Source: Sphingomonas lycopersici
Lineage (GTDB): Bacteria; Pseudomonadota; Alphaproteobacteria; Sphingomonadales; Sphingomonadaceae
Assembly: GCF_026130605.1 (NCBI RefSeq)
Contig: NZ_JANFAU010000003.1
Location: 496,001-560,000, forward strand
DNA length: 64,000 bases
Direction of reading: 5' to 3'
The stretch's first letter is position 1; the number at the start of each line of letters is the position of its first letter. The position numbers and the translations under genes are program-made. Positions 26,325 through 37,700 of the stretch are shown piece after piece. Under the pieces are notes generated by a model. The model did no database searches. It had not been told where the DNA came from and saw nothing but the letters and a program-made list of their open reading frames with translations.

Positions 26325-26999
26325 ATGGCCGCGAGAAACAACCTTAAGCTGAAATCCGCACCCCGATCGCCGAATATTCCCGGTGAAATGCCTGCAAAAC
26401 GAGGCCGCGGCAGGCCTGCGGGCGATCATGCGGCGAAGCGCGCGGAATTGGTGAAGGTCGCAATCGCGGTGGTCGCCCAGGAAGGATTTTCCGGCGCGTC
26501 GCTGAGGAAGGTGGCACAACGCGCAGGCTGCACGACCGGTGCGGTAACCTATTATTTCGAGAACAAGGAAGCGATGGTTCTCGCGATCGTCGAAGGCCTG
26601 TGGGATGAGTGGGACAGCTACCTTGCAGCCACTGAGGATGATCTGAAATCCGGCTTCGAACGCTTCCTGAATTGGGCAAAAGCCGATGAATCCGATCCGT
26701 GGCTAGCCGGATTCCAGCTCATTGCGCATGCCCGGCTCGATCCTGCGTTTGCCACTATATATCAGCGACGGTACGCCCATTACCGGAAAACGCTCGCGAC
26801 GCGGCTTGCCAAAGAGCAGCGCCGGGGCAAAATCCGTTCGGATATTCCGGCGGATCTGCTCGCCGACCAGCTCTGCGCCATGGCCGACGGCTGGATGATC
26901 ATGTTTCCGATCGAACCCGAGCGCTTCGAGGCTGAGCGGATGAAGGCTCTTTTGGATGCCATGGTCGTGCTGGTCTCACCAAGAGATGACAAGCTCTGA
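26325..26999 (+). CDS. TetR-family regulator of the catabolic island
   Basis: 224 aa from ATG 26325 (AAGG at eight bases); ATG 26388 is a second choice. A basic N terminus (AKRGRGRPAGDHAAKR) precedes the HTH (GFSGASLRKVAQRAGCTTGAVTYYFENKEAMV). The C-terminal domain resembles BetI-like TetR proteins (AGFQLIAHARLDPAFATIYQRRY). It is divergent from the TonB receptor that opens the 26-14.5 kb island and is the only regulator in it, so it is the likely repressor, with the imported compound or a product as inducer. Confidence 0.88.
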   Translation: MAARNNLKLKSAPRSPNIPGEMPAKRGRGRPAGDHAAKRAELVKVAIAVVAQEGFSGASLRKVAQRAGCTTGAVTYYFENKEAMVLAIVEGLWDEWDSYLAATEDDLKSGFERFLNWAKADESDPWLAGFQLIAHARLDPAFATIYQRRYAHYRKTLATRLAKEQRRGKIRSDIPADLLADQLCAMADGWMIMFPIEPERFEAERMKALLDAMVVLVSPRDDKL

Positions 27000-27239
27000 C
27001 GATCATCAGATCATCACGGAGAGCAACGAGTTAGACTACTTTGAAGCACTTTCGAGTTTTCGGACGATGCCACCCTGGTTCTCAGGCCCGGTTAAGGACG
27101 ACACGACTACCACTCGCGTGACCGACGCGCATCGCCAACGGAGCCTTCTTCCCCGTGACAGGTTTCCCGTCGGAGAAAAATTCCATTGACCTGGGGCACT
27201 TCAGTCCATGGCGAGAGGACAGGCAGGGTTGACTGAGCA
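27000..27239. other. Intergenic stretch of probable decayed DNA
   Basis: 240 bp between the TetR stop and a truncated GAF-domain fragment. Only short frames without motifs are visible. Composition is a little lower in GC than the flanks, fitting gene loss at this junction. Confidence 0.4.
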
Positions 27240-27443
27240 GTGGAACGCATTGTTGATGCGGCGGAGAGGCTGGCCCGCGCGAGAACGCTCGACGAGGTGG
27301 TCGACGTCGTACGTAAGACAGCAAGGAACGTCACTCGCGCGCAGGGCATAGCCTTCGTTACGCGTGAGGGGGATCTTTGCCACTATGTCGCGGAGGATGC
27401 GATCGCGCCGCTCTGCGATGTGGCAGGCAGCGTTAGACCATGA
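27240..27443 (+). pseudogene. Truncated GAF-domain sensor fragment
   Basis: The 67-codon frame contains ERIVDAAERLARARTLDEVV and then IAFVTREGDLCHYVAEDAIA, which read as the start of a GAF domain of the kind found before histidine-kinase modules. It is blocked upstream by an in-frame TGA just before 27240. It loses similarity after the DAIAPL segment, ending at 27443 with no further domain. No kinase or other partner remains nearby. Most likely the relic of a deleted signalling gene; expression as a short protein is unlikely. Confidence 0.55.
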
Positions 27444-27484
27444 AGCCCCAACCAGCGGCCGCGCATCTTGCGAACGTAAGTATT

Positions 27485-28729
27485 TCACCTGGGCGCTAGA
27501 ACGCGACGCTGCCGGGCCGCGAGGACCCGAAGCGGCCGCTGGAAACTTGCCGCTGCCGGTGGGTCCCAACCGTAAATGTCGCCGAAGACGGCCAGTGAGC
27601 CGCCGTTCGATGTTGGGCCGATCGTGAAATAGCCGATAAAGACCGGCATCGGGCGCGACAGCCCAATGTTGCGCGTCTGGCCGGCGTCGACGATCGCCTT
27701 CACCGCAGCCGGCGGCATATCCGCCTTCGTCCCGACGAGATCGGTCGCCAGCGCGATTGCGCCTTCCACGCGAATGCAACCGTGACTAAGCGCGGGAACG
27801 GCGCGATCGAACAGATCCTGCGCCGGCGTGTCGTGGAGGTAAATCCCATAGGCATTCGGCATGTCGATCTTGACCTTGCCCAGCACATTCGCGGGCCCCG
27901 GCTGCTGGATAACGGCGATCTTGCCGCCGGCCTCACGGCGAACGACGTAACCCCCTGCCCGCGCCATGTCGGGACGGGCGAGGAGGCGCGCGCCGAGCCT
28001 CTCGCCCTCGGCGATCGGCTCAGGCACCGTCCAGACCGGGTTGAGCACGACTGCCGCAGCTTTCTCCGCCAGAATCGGCGTCGCGGTATCGCCAGGCTTG
28101 CCGACGATCACGCGATAGTTCCGAACGACGTCGCCACCGCGCACCTGCCGAAGCCGGAACTCGGGCACGTTGACGAACAGATAGTCGCTGCCGAAGTCGC
28201 GCGGAAACCAGCGCCAACGATCCATATTGACGCGCAACAATGCTCGTCGGCGGGTGTCGGCGGCAGGAGTTCCGGCCAAAGCCACCTTCAGCGCGGCATA
28301 ATCGGGCGCCGTGGGATCGAGCGCCGCAAGGGTGCCGGAGACATCGTGCGTGCGGAGGGCACGCGCCAACACCGCGTCGGTCGGGTTACGAATCTCGTCG
28401 TCGTCGTCGACATACCATGCGCCGCGGTCATCGACGGGCGTGCGACCATCACGCAAATCCTCGACCAGCGCGGTGAAGGAAGCATCGGCGGCAGCGTCGA
28501 GGACCGCGCCTTCGCTATTTTCGATCGCGCGCCGTAGCGTTTGAGGCGCATAATCGGCGGGAATCAGTCCTTCATTCTCGATCCCGTCGATATAGGCCAG
28601 GAGCGCCCTTGCGTCGGCGATCGTCCACCGGCTCTCTGCTCGTTGTGCGTGCGCGCCCGAAATGATCGAGACGGGGAGCAGCACGGCGAGGAAACCCGCG
28701 CTTCGACGCAGCCTTCTACTCGCCGGCAC
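27485..28729 (-). CDS. Secreted L,D-transpeptidase (YcbB/LdtD-like)
   Basis: 414 aa from GTG 28729. The start lies inside the 3' end of the autotransporter gene (14-bp overlap). A signal peptide (LRRSAGFLAVLLPVSIISGAHA) leads to the N-terminal scaffold domain (LLAYIDGIENEGLIPADY) and then the YkuD catalytic domain with SHGCIR, catalytic Cys318. Segments RWRWFPRDFGSDYLFVNVPEF and VVLNPVWTVP are typical of the YcbB branch. These enzymes make 3-3 peptidoglycan cross-links or attach proteins to diaminopimelate. The frame is open to 29101 but that part is a shadow of the autotransporter. The overlap suggests coupled expression and a functional link with the surface protein. Confidence 0.88.
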   Translation of the reverse strand: MPASRRLRRSAGFLAVLLPVSIISGAHAQRAESRWTIADARALLAYIDGIENEGLIPADYAPQTLRRAIENSEGAVLDAAADASFTALVEDLRDGRTPVDDRGAWYVDDDDEIRNPTDAVLARALRTHDVSGTLAALDPTAPDYAALKVALAGTPAADTRRRALLRVNMDRWRWFPRDFGSDYLFVNVPEFRLRQVRGGDVVRNYRVIVGKPGDTATPILAEKAAAVVLNPVWTVPEPIAEGERLGARLLARPDMARAGGYVVRREAGGKIAVIQQPGPANVLGKVKIDMPNAYGIYLHDTPAQDLFDRAVPALSHGCIRVEGAIALATDLVGTKADMPPAAVKAIVDAGQTRNIGLSRPMPVFIGYFTIGPTSNGGSLAVFGDIYGWDPPAAASFQRPLRVLAARQRRVLAPR

Positions 28730-31700
28730 GCGCGGAAGCCCGGATGACCACGGGCACCGACCGGTCGAGGGCACCCATCTCGCCCTTGATCGCATGTCGC
28801 GGTTTGCGCGGGACCAGCCGTTTCGCCCGGGTCCGCTGCGCGGGAGCGACCGCCTCGGCCTGAGGCGCGAGCGCGGGGACGACCACCGGGACCGGCGCCG
28901 CGGCCGGCGTAACCGCTGGCGCCGGCGCGGGAACCGGCGGCGAGAGGACCGGCATCGCGTCCGTCGCGCGCACCCCGGTCTCCGGCGCCCGGCGTGTCGC
29001 GCCGCCGAACCGCCAGCGGATATTCCCGAGCACCGCATTGTCGCGTGCGCCGTCGCCGAACTGGCCGCGATACGAGACGCCCAGCGACAGATGCCGCGCA
29101 ATCGTCATATCGACCCCGGGTTCGACGAAGGCGGTGTTGCGCGCGATCGGCACGCCTGCCGTCTGGAAGCGCGATCCGTCGCCGCCCACGAAAGCGAGCG
29201 CCGCGACGGGCCGGACATCATCGAACGCGTGGCGCCAACCCGCCGTCGCATAAATTCTGAGATCGAACCCGGCGGCATCGCCCAGCTCGACCGCGCCGCG
29301 CAGGCCCAGGGTGGAAAAGCCGACACGCGCGCGGTTGGCGTTCCCGACCAGCGCCGCCGCGCCACCTCGCTCGTGGAAGCCGTTGGTACGCAGCGCGACA
29401 TAGGCGATTCCCGCGAACGGCTCGACCGCCGCCTTGCCGACCGGAATGCCATAGCCGATCTCGCCGAACACCTGCGTTCCGGACGCGTCATAGCCGCTGC
29501 GCAGCCGGTCGCGGAAGTCGGCGAAGGCGACGGTGCGGTCGCCGTGGATGCGATAAAGGCTGTAAGCGACGCCCCCGCGCACGCCGAAGCCGCCGAACTG
29601 CCCGGCGCCGTAGGCAGCGATATGATAACTGTCGATCGACCCGGTGCCATTCCGGTCGGCAATGTCGAACCCGCTGTGCGTATAGCCGCCGGCGATGCCC
29701 AACCGCACCTCATCGCTCGGCGCGACATCGACGCCGGCGATCATCCCCTGGAGATCGCGGTGGAGGCTCGACGCATTGCCGTCGCCACGCAGCTTGCCCC
29801 AGCCGCCGAGCACCTGTCCCCAGACGACCGGCTGGTAGGGCGAATCGCTTGCACAATGCCGGATCGCCCCCTCGCCCGCCGCGACCGGGTCCGCATTCTG
29901 GCAGAGAATATTGCCCGCTGCGGACAGCGCCCCGAGCGGACCGGAGCCGCCAGCCGCCCCGGTACGCGCGCGCTCGAGCACGGCATCGCGCAGATAATGG
30001 CTGTCGGACAGCAATGACGAGCTCACGCTGGCATGCAATTGACCGGCGAGCTGCGAAAAGCCGCTGCGCGCGGTTTGTACGTCGGAAACCGCGATGACGC
30101 CAACGATCGGGTTGCTGACGCCAAGCCGATCGATCGCAACGGCCGCCGCCGCCTGATTGGGCGTTGCGGCGATGCTGGCGAAGGGCATGCTGTTGCGCTC
30201 GAGCGTCGCGGACACATAGGTCGAGCCATAGGTCAGGCTGGGATCGACGAAGACGAAAGTCGAATTGACCGCGCCGAATTGTCCCTGGACCCCGCCGGTC
30301 GCGTTGAGGACGGTGTAGGTGGTCCCGAGACGATATTGGCCCGGCGCCGAGACCAGCGTGAGCGTCGCGCCGCCGATCTGCGCCGATCCGGCCACCGCAA
30401 GGCTTGCGCGCTGCACCGGGTTGATCGCGATTTGCAATGTCGACCCGGGCTGGAGCGTCGCATCGCCGTTGATCGAGAGCGCTTGCCCCGGGGTCAGCGC
30501 GGCGACGGTGCTGCCGGCCGCCGCGACGAGGCCACCGACGCTGCCGGTGCCGGTCAGCATCGCGCCATTATTCACGGCGACGATCGAATTGCCGATCGCG
30601 CCGGTGACGGCCAGTGTTCCGCCGTTGATCGTCGTCGGACCGCTATAGCTGCTGGCGCCGGCCAGGGTCAGCGTGCCCGTACCGTTCAGCGTCAACCCGC
30701 CGGTGCCGCCGATCGCGCCGGCAAAACTGCTGCTGCCGTTCTCGTTCAAGGCGAGGCTGGTCCCGCCGAGCGTGATCTGGCTGCCCGCGACGCCCGACAG
30801 AGTGCCGATGCTCTGCGGTGACGATGCGGTGCTCACGTCGAAGATCGCGGTCGGCCCGGCGAGGTCGACGGCGCCGCCCGCGGCGAGGCTACCCCCCGCG
30901 CCGATCGCCAGCGTGCCGCTGTTGACCCTCGTGCCGCCGGTGTAACTGTTCGCGCCCGTCAGGGTCAGCGCGCCGCCCCCGCCGAGCGTCAGCCCACCCG
31001 TTCCGCCGATCGTACCGGCAAAATCGCTGCTACCGCCGCCGCCCACGGTCAGGCTGGTGCCGCCGAGCGCGATCTGGCTCCCCGCGACGCCCGACAGAGT
31101 GCCGATGGTTTGGACCGCATTGGCGGCGCTCAGATCGAACACCGCACCCGCGCCTGCGAGGCTGACCGCGCCGCCCGCCGCAAGGCTGCCGCCTGCGCCG
31201 ATCGCGAGCGTGCCGCTGTTGACCGTCGTCCCGCCGGTATAATTGTTCGCGCCCGTCAGGGTCAGCGTGCCGGTTCCGGCCAGCGTCAGCCCGCCGCTCC
31301 CACCGATTACGCCGCCCAGCCCTAGGCTGGCTCTGCCGCCGATCGTGAGACCGGCACCGTTCAAGATGACGGCATTGGCCAGCGTGACGCCCGGGACGCT
31401 CGCGCTCAGCGTGCCGCCGAGGCCGTTCACGGTCAGCGCACCCGAGCCGAGCGCCGTGTTCGCGCCGACCGCGAGGCCACCGCCGCCGCCGAACGTCGTG
31501 CCACCGCTATAGCTGTTCGCGCCGCTGAGGGTCACCGTGCCCGTGCCGCCAAGCGTCAGCCCGCCGGTCCCGCCGATGACCCCGGTCAAACCGACATTAT
31601 TGACCCCGCCGAGCGTCAGGGAGGCGCCATTCAGATTGATTGCATTGGCGAGCGTGATGCCCGGCGCGGCCGCGCCCAGGGTGCCACCAGGACCGCTCAC

Positions 31701-34700
31701 CGTGAGCGCCCCGGCCCCTAAAGCGTTGTTCGCGCCAACCACAAGCTCGCCGCCGCCGCTGAGCGCGGTCCCGCCAGCATAGCTGTTCGCGCCGTTGACG
31801 GTCACGGCCCCGGTGCCGGCCAGGGTCAACCCGCCGGTGCCGCCGATCACGCCGTTCAGCACGATATTGTTGCCGCCGCCGAGCGTCAGTGTCGCGTCAT
31901 TGAGATCGATCGCGTTGGCAAGCGCAAGTCCGGGCAGGACGGTGGTCAATGTGCCGCCGAGACCGCTCACGATGAGCGCCCCCGAACCGAGCGCCGCGTT
32001 CCCGCCCAGCGCGAGACCGCCACCGCCGCTCAGCGTCGTGCCGCCGGTATAGGCGTTCGCGCCGTTCAGCCTCACCGTCCCGGTCCCGCCGAGTGTCAAC
32101 CCGCCGGTCCCACCGATCGCACCGCCGAGCGCGAGGTCGTTGCTGCCGACCAGCGTCAGGCCGACATCATTGAGGTTGATTGCATTGGCCAGTGTGATGC
32201 CGGGCACGGTCGCACCGAGCGTACCGCCCAGCCCGCTAACCGTCAGCGCGCCGCTGCCCAAGGCGCCATTCGCGCCGAGCGCAAGTCCACCGCCGCCGCT
32301 GAGCGCGGTGCCGCCGCTGTAGCTGTTCGCCCCGGTGAGCGCCAGCGTCCCCGACCCGCCGATACCGAGGCCACCCGTACCGCTGATCAGTCCCGCGAAG
32401 CTACTATTGGCGCTGCCGCCCAGCGTCAGGCTGGTGGCCCCGAGCGCGACTTGGCTGCCGGCGACGCCCGACAAGGTGCCGATCGTCTGCGGTGAATTAG
32501 CCGCGCTGAGATCGAACACCGCGGTTGCGCCGGCAAGGTTGACCGCGCCACCGGCCGAAAGGCTGCCCCCCGTCCCCAACGCGAGCGTGCCGCTGTCGAT
32601 CGTCGTCCCGCCGGTAAAGCTGTTCGCCCCCGTCAGGGTCAGCGTCCCGGTGCCGCCGAGCGTCAGCCCGCCGGTGCCGGTGATCACGCCGCCGAACGTG
32701 CTGCTGCCGGCACCGCCAATGGCGAGACCGGTGTTGCCCAATGTGACCTGGCTGCCGGCGACACCCGAAAGCAGACCGATCGTCTGCGGTGAGCCGGCGG
32801 CGCTCAGATCGAACACCGCGCTCGCGCCGGCAAGGTTGACGCCGCCCGTCGCCGCGAGGCTGCCACCCGCGCCGATCGCGAGCGTGCCGCTGTCGATCGT
32901 GGTGCCGCCGGTATAAGTGTTGGTGCCGGTCAGGGTCAGCGCACCGATTCCATTGAGCGTCACGCCGCCGGTGCCGCCGATCACGCCGGCGAAGGCGCTG
33001 TTGGTGCTCCCCCCGATCACCAGATTGGTGCCGCCGAGCGCGATCTGGCTGCCTGCCGTGCCCGACAAGGTGCCGATCGTCTGCGGCGAGCCCGCGGCGC
33101 TCAGATCGAACACTGCGGTCGCGCCGGCGAGGTTGACCGCGCCGCCTGCCGCAAGGCTGCCGCCCGCGCCGAGCGCGAGCGTACCCGCGTCGATCGCGGT
33201 GCCGCCCGTGTAATTATTAGCGCCGGTCAGCGTCACGATTCCGCTGCCATTGACCGTCAACCCACCGGTTCCGCCGATCACGCCGCCCAGCGCGAGATTG
33301 TTGGCGCCGCCGAGCGTGAGGCCCGCGCCATTGAGATCGATCGCATTGGCGAGGGTGATGCCGGATGCCGCAGCGGTGAGCGTCCCACCCTGCCCGCTCA
33401 CCGTCAGCGCGCCGGTCCCCAGTGCGCCGGTTGCACCCAGCGCGAGCGTCCCGCCGCCGGTCAGCGCGGTGCCGCCGGTGTAGCCGTTGGCCGCGCCGAG
33501 CGTCACGATGCCCGTCCCGCCGAGCGTCAGCCCGCCGGTGCCACCGATCGCGCCGCCCAGCGCGAGATCGTTGGCGCCGCCGAGCGTCAGGTTCGCGCCG
33601 TTGAGATCGATCGCATTGGCGAGGCTAATGCCGGGCACGGCCGCACTGAGCGTCCCGCCGAGTCCAGCGACCGTCAGCGCACCCGTTCCTAGCGCAGCGT
33701 TCGCGCCGAGCGCGAGGCCGCCGCCCCCGTTGAGCGTCGTCCCGCCGGCATAATTGTTCGTGCCGGCGAGAGTGACCGTATTGGCGCCCGCGAGAACCAG
33801 TCCGCCGGAACCGCCGATAACGCCATTGAGCGCGACGTCGTTGGTGCCGCCGAGCGTCAGCGTCGCGCCATTGAGGTTGATCGCATTGGCCACCGCGACG
33901 CCGGGCAGCGTTGCGCTCAAGGCACCGCCGGCCCCACTCACCGTCAACGCACCGGTGCCGAGCGCGGTGTTCGTGCCAAGGGCAAGATCCCCCCCGCCGC
34001 TCAGCGTCGTGCCGCCGCTATAGCTGTTGGCACCGCCCAGGGTCACCGCGGCGGCGCCAGCAAGCGTCAGGCCCCCCGTGCCGACGACCACGCCATTGAG
34101 CGCGATGCTGTTGCTACCCCCAAGCGTCAGGCCGGCGCCGTTGAGGTCGACGGCATTCGCCAGCGCGATGCCGGGGACCGATGCGCTCAGCGTCCCGCCG
34201 AGGCCATTCACGGTCAGCGCGCCGGTGCCGAGCGCCGTATTTGCGCCGAGCGCAAGGCCGCCGCCGTTGAGCGTCGTCCCGCCGCTATAATTGTTGGCGC
34301 CGGTAAGGGTGACTGTGCCGGTACCGCCGAGCGTCAGCCCACCCGCACCGCCGATCGCGCCCGCGAGCGTGAGGCCATTGGCACCGCCGAGCGTCAGCGT
34401 CGCGCCGTTGAGATCGATCGCATTGGCCAGTGCGATGCCGGGCACCGCTGCGCTCAAGGTGCCGCCAGCGCCGCTCACCGTCAGCGCACCGGTGCCGAGC
34501 GCGTCGTTCGCGCCCAGCGCTAGCCCGCCGCCACCGTCGAGTATCGTGCCGCCGGCAAAGCTGTTCGCGCTGTTGAGTGTCACCGTGCCGGTGCCGCCGA
34601 GCACCAGCCCGCCGCTGCCACCGATCGCGCCGCCCAGCGCGAGATCGTTGGCGCCGCCAAGCGTCAGGTTCGCCCCGTTGAGATCGATCGCATTGGCCAA

Positions 34701-37700
34701 TGCAATGCCCGGCGCGGCCGCGCTCAGCGTCCCGCCGAGGCCACCGACCGTCAGCGCGCCCGTGCCCAGCGCGCCGTTCGCGCCTAGCGCGAGGCCGCCA
34801 CCGCCTTTGAGCAATGTCCCACCGCTATAGCTATTGGTCGCGCCGAGCGTCACGGTGCCCGTCCCGCCAAGCGTCAGCCCGCCGGTGCCGCCGATCGTGC
34901 CGTTGAGCGCGAGGCTATTGGCGCCACCGAGCGTCAGATTACCATTGAGGTCGATCGCGTTCGCAAGCGCGATGCCGGGGCTCGCGGCGCTCAACGTGCC
35001 GCCAAGCGCGCCCACGCTGAGCGCCCCGCTCCCGAGCGCGATACTGTCTCCGAGCACCAGATTGCCGCCGTTGAGCCCGACCCCTCCGGTATAGCTGCTG
35101 GCGCCGGTGAGGCTCACGACGCCGGTTCCCCCCAGCATCAGCCCGCCCGTGCCGCTGATCGCGCCGCTCAGGGTGTAATTGTTGGCCCCGCCGAAGGTGA
35201 GATTGGCGCCGTTGAGATCGATCGCATTGGCGAGGGTAAGGCCTACGGTGGTGGCGCTCAGCGTCCCGCCGAGCCCGCTCACCGTCAGCGCGCCCGTCCC
35301 CAGCGCATTATCGGAACCGAACGCGAGGGTGCCGCCGCCGCTGAGCGTCGTGCCGCCGCTATAGGCGTTCGCGCCGTTCAGCGTCACCGTCCCGGTGCCG
35401 CCGAACGTCAGCCCGCCCGTACCACCGATCGCGCCGCTTAGCGCGAGGTCGTTGCTGCCGGCGAGGGTCAACCCCGCGCCGTTAAGGTCGATCGCATTGG
35501 CGAGCGCTACGCCCGGCGCGGCTGCACTCAGCGTTCCACCGAGCCCGCTGACGGTCAACGCGCCGGTGCCGAGCGCGCCATTAGCGCCAACTACGAGCCC
35601 TCCGCCACCGCTCAGCGTCGTCCCGCCGCTATATGTGTTCGTACCGCCCAGCGTCAGCGTGCCGGTGCCGGCGAGCGTCAATCCGCCGGTCCCGCCGATC
35701 ATGCCGGCGAAACTGCTGTTGGCGCTGCCGCCCAGCGTCAGATTTGTACCGCCCAGCGCGATCTGGCTGCCAGCGACGCCCGACAAGGTGCCGATCGTCT
35801 GCGGCGAGTTTGCCGCGGCGAGATCGAACACCGCGGTCGCGCCGGCAAGGTTGACCGCACCGCCCGCCGCGAGGCTGCCGCCCGCCCCCAGCGCGAGCGT
35901 GCCGCTGTTGATCGTCGTCCCGCCGGTAAAGCTGTTCGCCCCCGTCAGGGTCAGCGTCCCGGTGCCCCCCAGCGTCAGCCCGCCAGTGCCGGTGATCGCG
36001 CCGCTCACGCCAAGATTGTTGCCGCCGCCGATCGTCAGACCGGCACCGTTGAGGTTGACGGCGTTGGCCAGCGTGATGCCACTCGTTGCCGCGCTCAGCG
36101 TGCCGCCGAGCCCGCTCACGGTCAGGGCGCCCGTCCCCAGTGCGGCATTCGCACCGACCGCAAGGCCGCCGCCGCCGCTGAGCAACGTGCCGCCGCCATA
36201 ATTATTGGCGCCGCTCAAGGTGACCGTTCCGAGGCCGCCGAGCGTCAGCCCGCCGCTGCCGCCGATCGCTCCGCCCAGCGCGATATCATTGCCGCCGCCC
36301 AGCGTCAGTCCGGCACCATTCAGGTTGATCGCATTGGCGAGGGCGACCCCGGGGATCGATGCGCTCAGTGTACCGCCAAGCCCATTTACGGTCAGCGCGC
36401 CGGTACCCAGGGCGCCATTGGCACCGAGCGCGAGCGCGCCGCCCCCGCTCAGCGCCGTACCGCCGCTATAGCTGTTGGCGGCGCCGAGCGTGACCATCCC
36501 GGTCCCGCCCAGGGTCAGCCCGCCGGTTCCGCCGATCAGGCCGGAAAGCGCAAAATCATTGCTGCCGCCGAGCGTGAGACCGGCGTTGAGGTTGATCGCA
36601 TTGGCGAGCGTAACCCCGCCTACCGCGGCGCTCAACGTGCCGCCGAGCCCACCAACGGTCAGCGCCCCCGTGCCGAGTGCGGCGTTCACGCCGACCGCAA
36701 GGCCACCCCCGCCGTTGAGCGTGGTCCCGCCGCTGTAGCCGTTCGCGCCCGCGAGGATGAGCGTCCCGGTCCCGCCGAGCGTCAACCCGCCGGTGCCGGC
36801 GATCGTGCCGGCAAAAGTGCCATTGGCGCTCCCGCCCAAAGTCAGACTGGTGCCGCCGAGCGCGACCTGACTGCCCGCGACACCGGAGAGCGCCCCGATG
36901 ATCTGGGGAGAATTAGCCGCGCTCAGATCGAATACCGAGGTCGCGCCTGCAAGGTCGACCGCGCCCCCCGCGGCGAGACTACCGCCCGCGCCAAGCGCAA
37001 GCGTTCCGTTGTTGATCAGCGTCCCGCCGGTGTAGCCATTCGCTCCCGTCAGCGTCAGCGTGCCGGTGCCGCCCAAGGTCAGCCCGCCGGTGCCGGTGAT
37101 TGCGCTGCTGATGCTAAAGCTGTTGGCGCCGCCGATCGCCAGCCCGGCGCCATTGAGGGTGACCGCATTCGCCAGCGTAATGCCCGCGGTCGCAGCGCTG
37201 AGCGTCCCGCCCAGCCCATTGACCGTGAGCGCGCCGCTGCCCAGCGCGCCATTGGCGCCGAGCGCAAGCCCGCCGCCACCGCTGAGATTGGTGCCGCCGC
37301 TATAGCTGTTGGCAGCGTTCAGCGTCACCGTGCCGGTGCCGCCGAGCGTCAGCGCGCCCGTGCCGGCGATCGTGCCGTCGAGCACGACGTCATCGCTGCC
37401 GCCGAGCGTGAGGCCCGTGCCGGTGAGATTGATGGCGTTCGTTAGCGCGATGCCGGGGGCGGCGACATTGACCGCGCCGCCGAGCCCGCTCACGGTCAAC
37501 GCCCCGGTGCCGAGCGCACCATTTGCGCCAAGCACGAGCCCGCCGCCGCCGTTGAGCGTGGTGCCGCCGCTGTAGCCATTAGCCGCGCCGAGCGTCAGCG
37601 TCCCGGTACCGCCGACCGTCAGGCCGCCCGTACCACCGATCACGCCGGCGAAGGTGGTGCTGGCGCTGCCGCCCACCGTCAGCCCGTTGCCGCCGAGCGC

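Noticed and set aside
28730..29101. N-terminal extension of the L,D-transpeptidase frame
   Set aside because: The Arg-rich extension overlaps the autotransporter tail in another frame; a proper signal peptide begins at GTG 28729.
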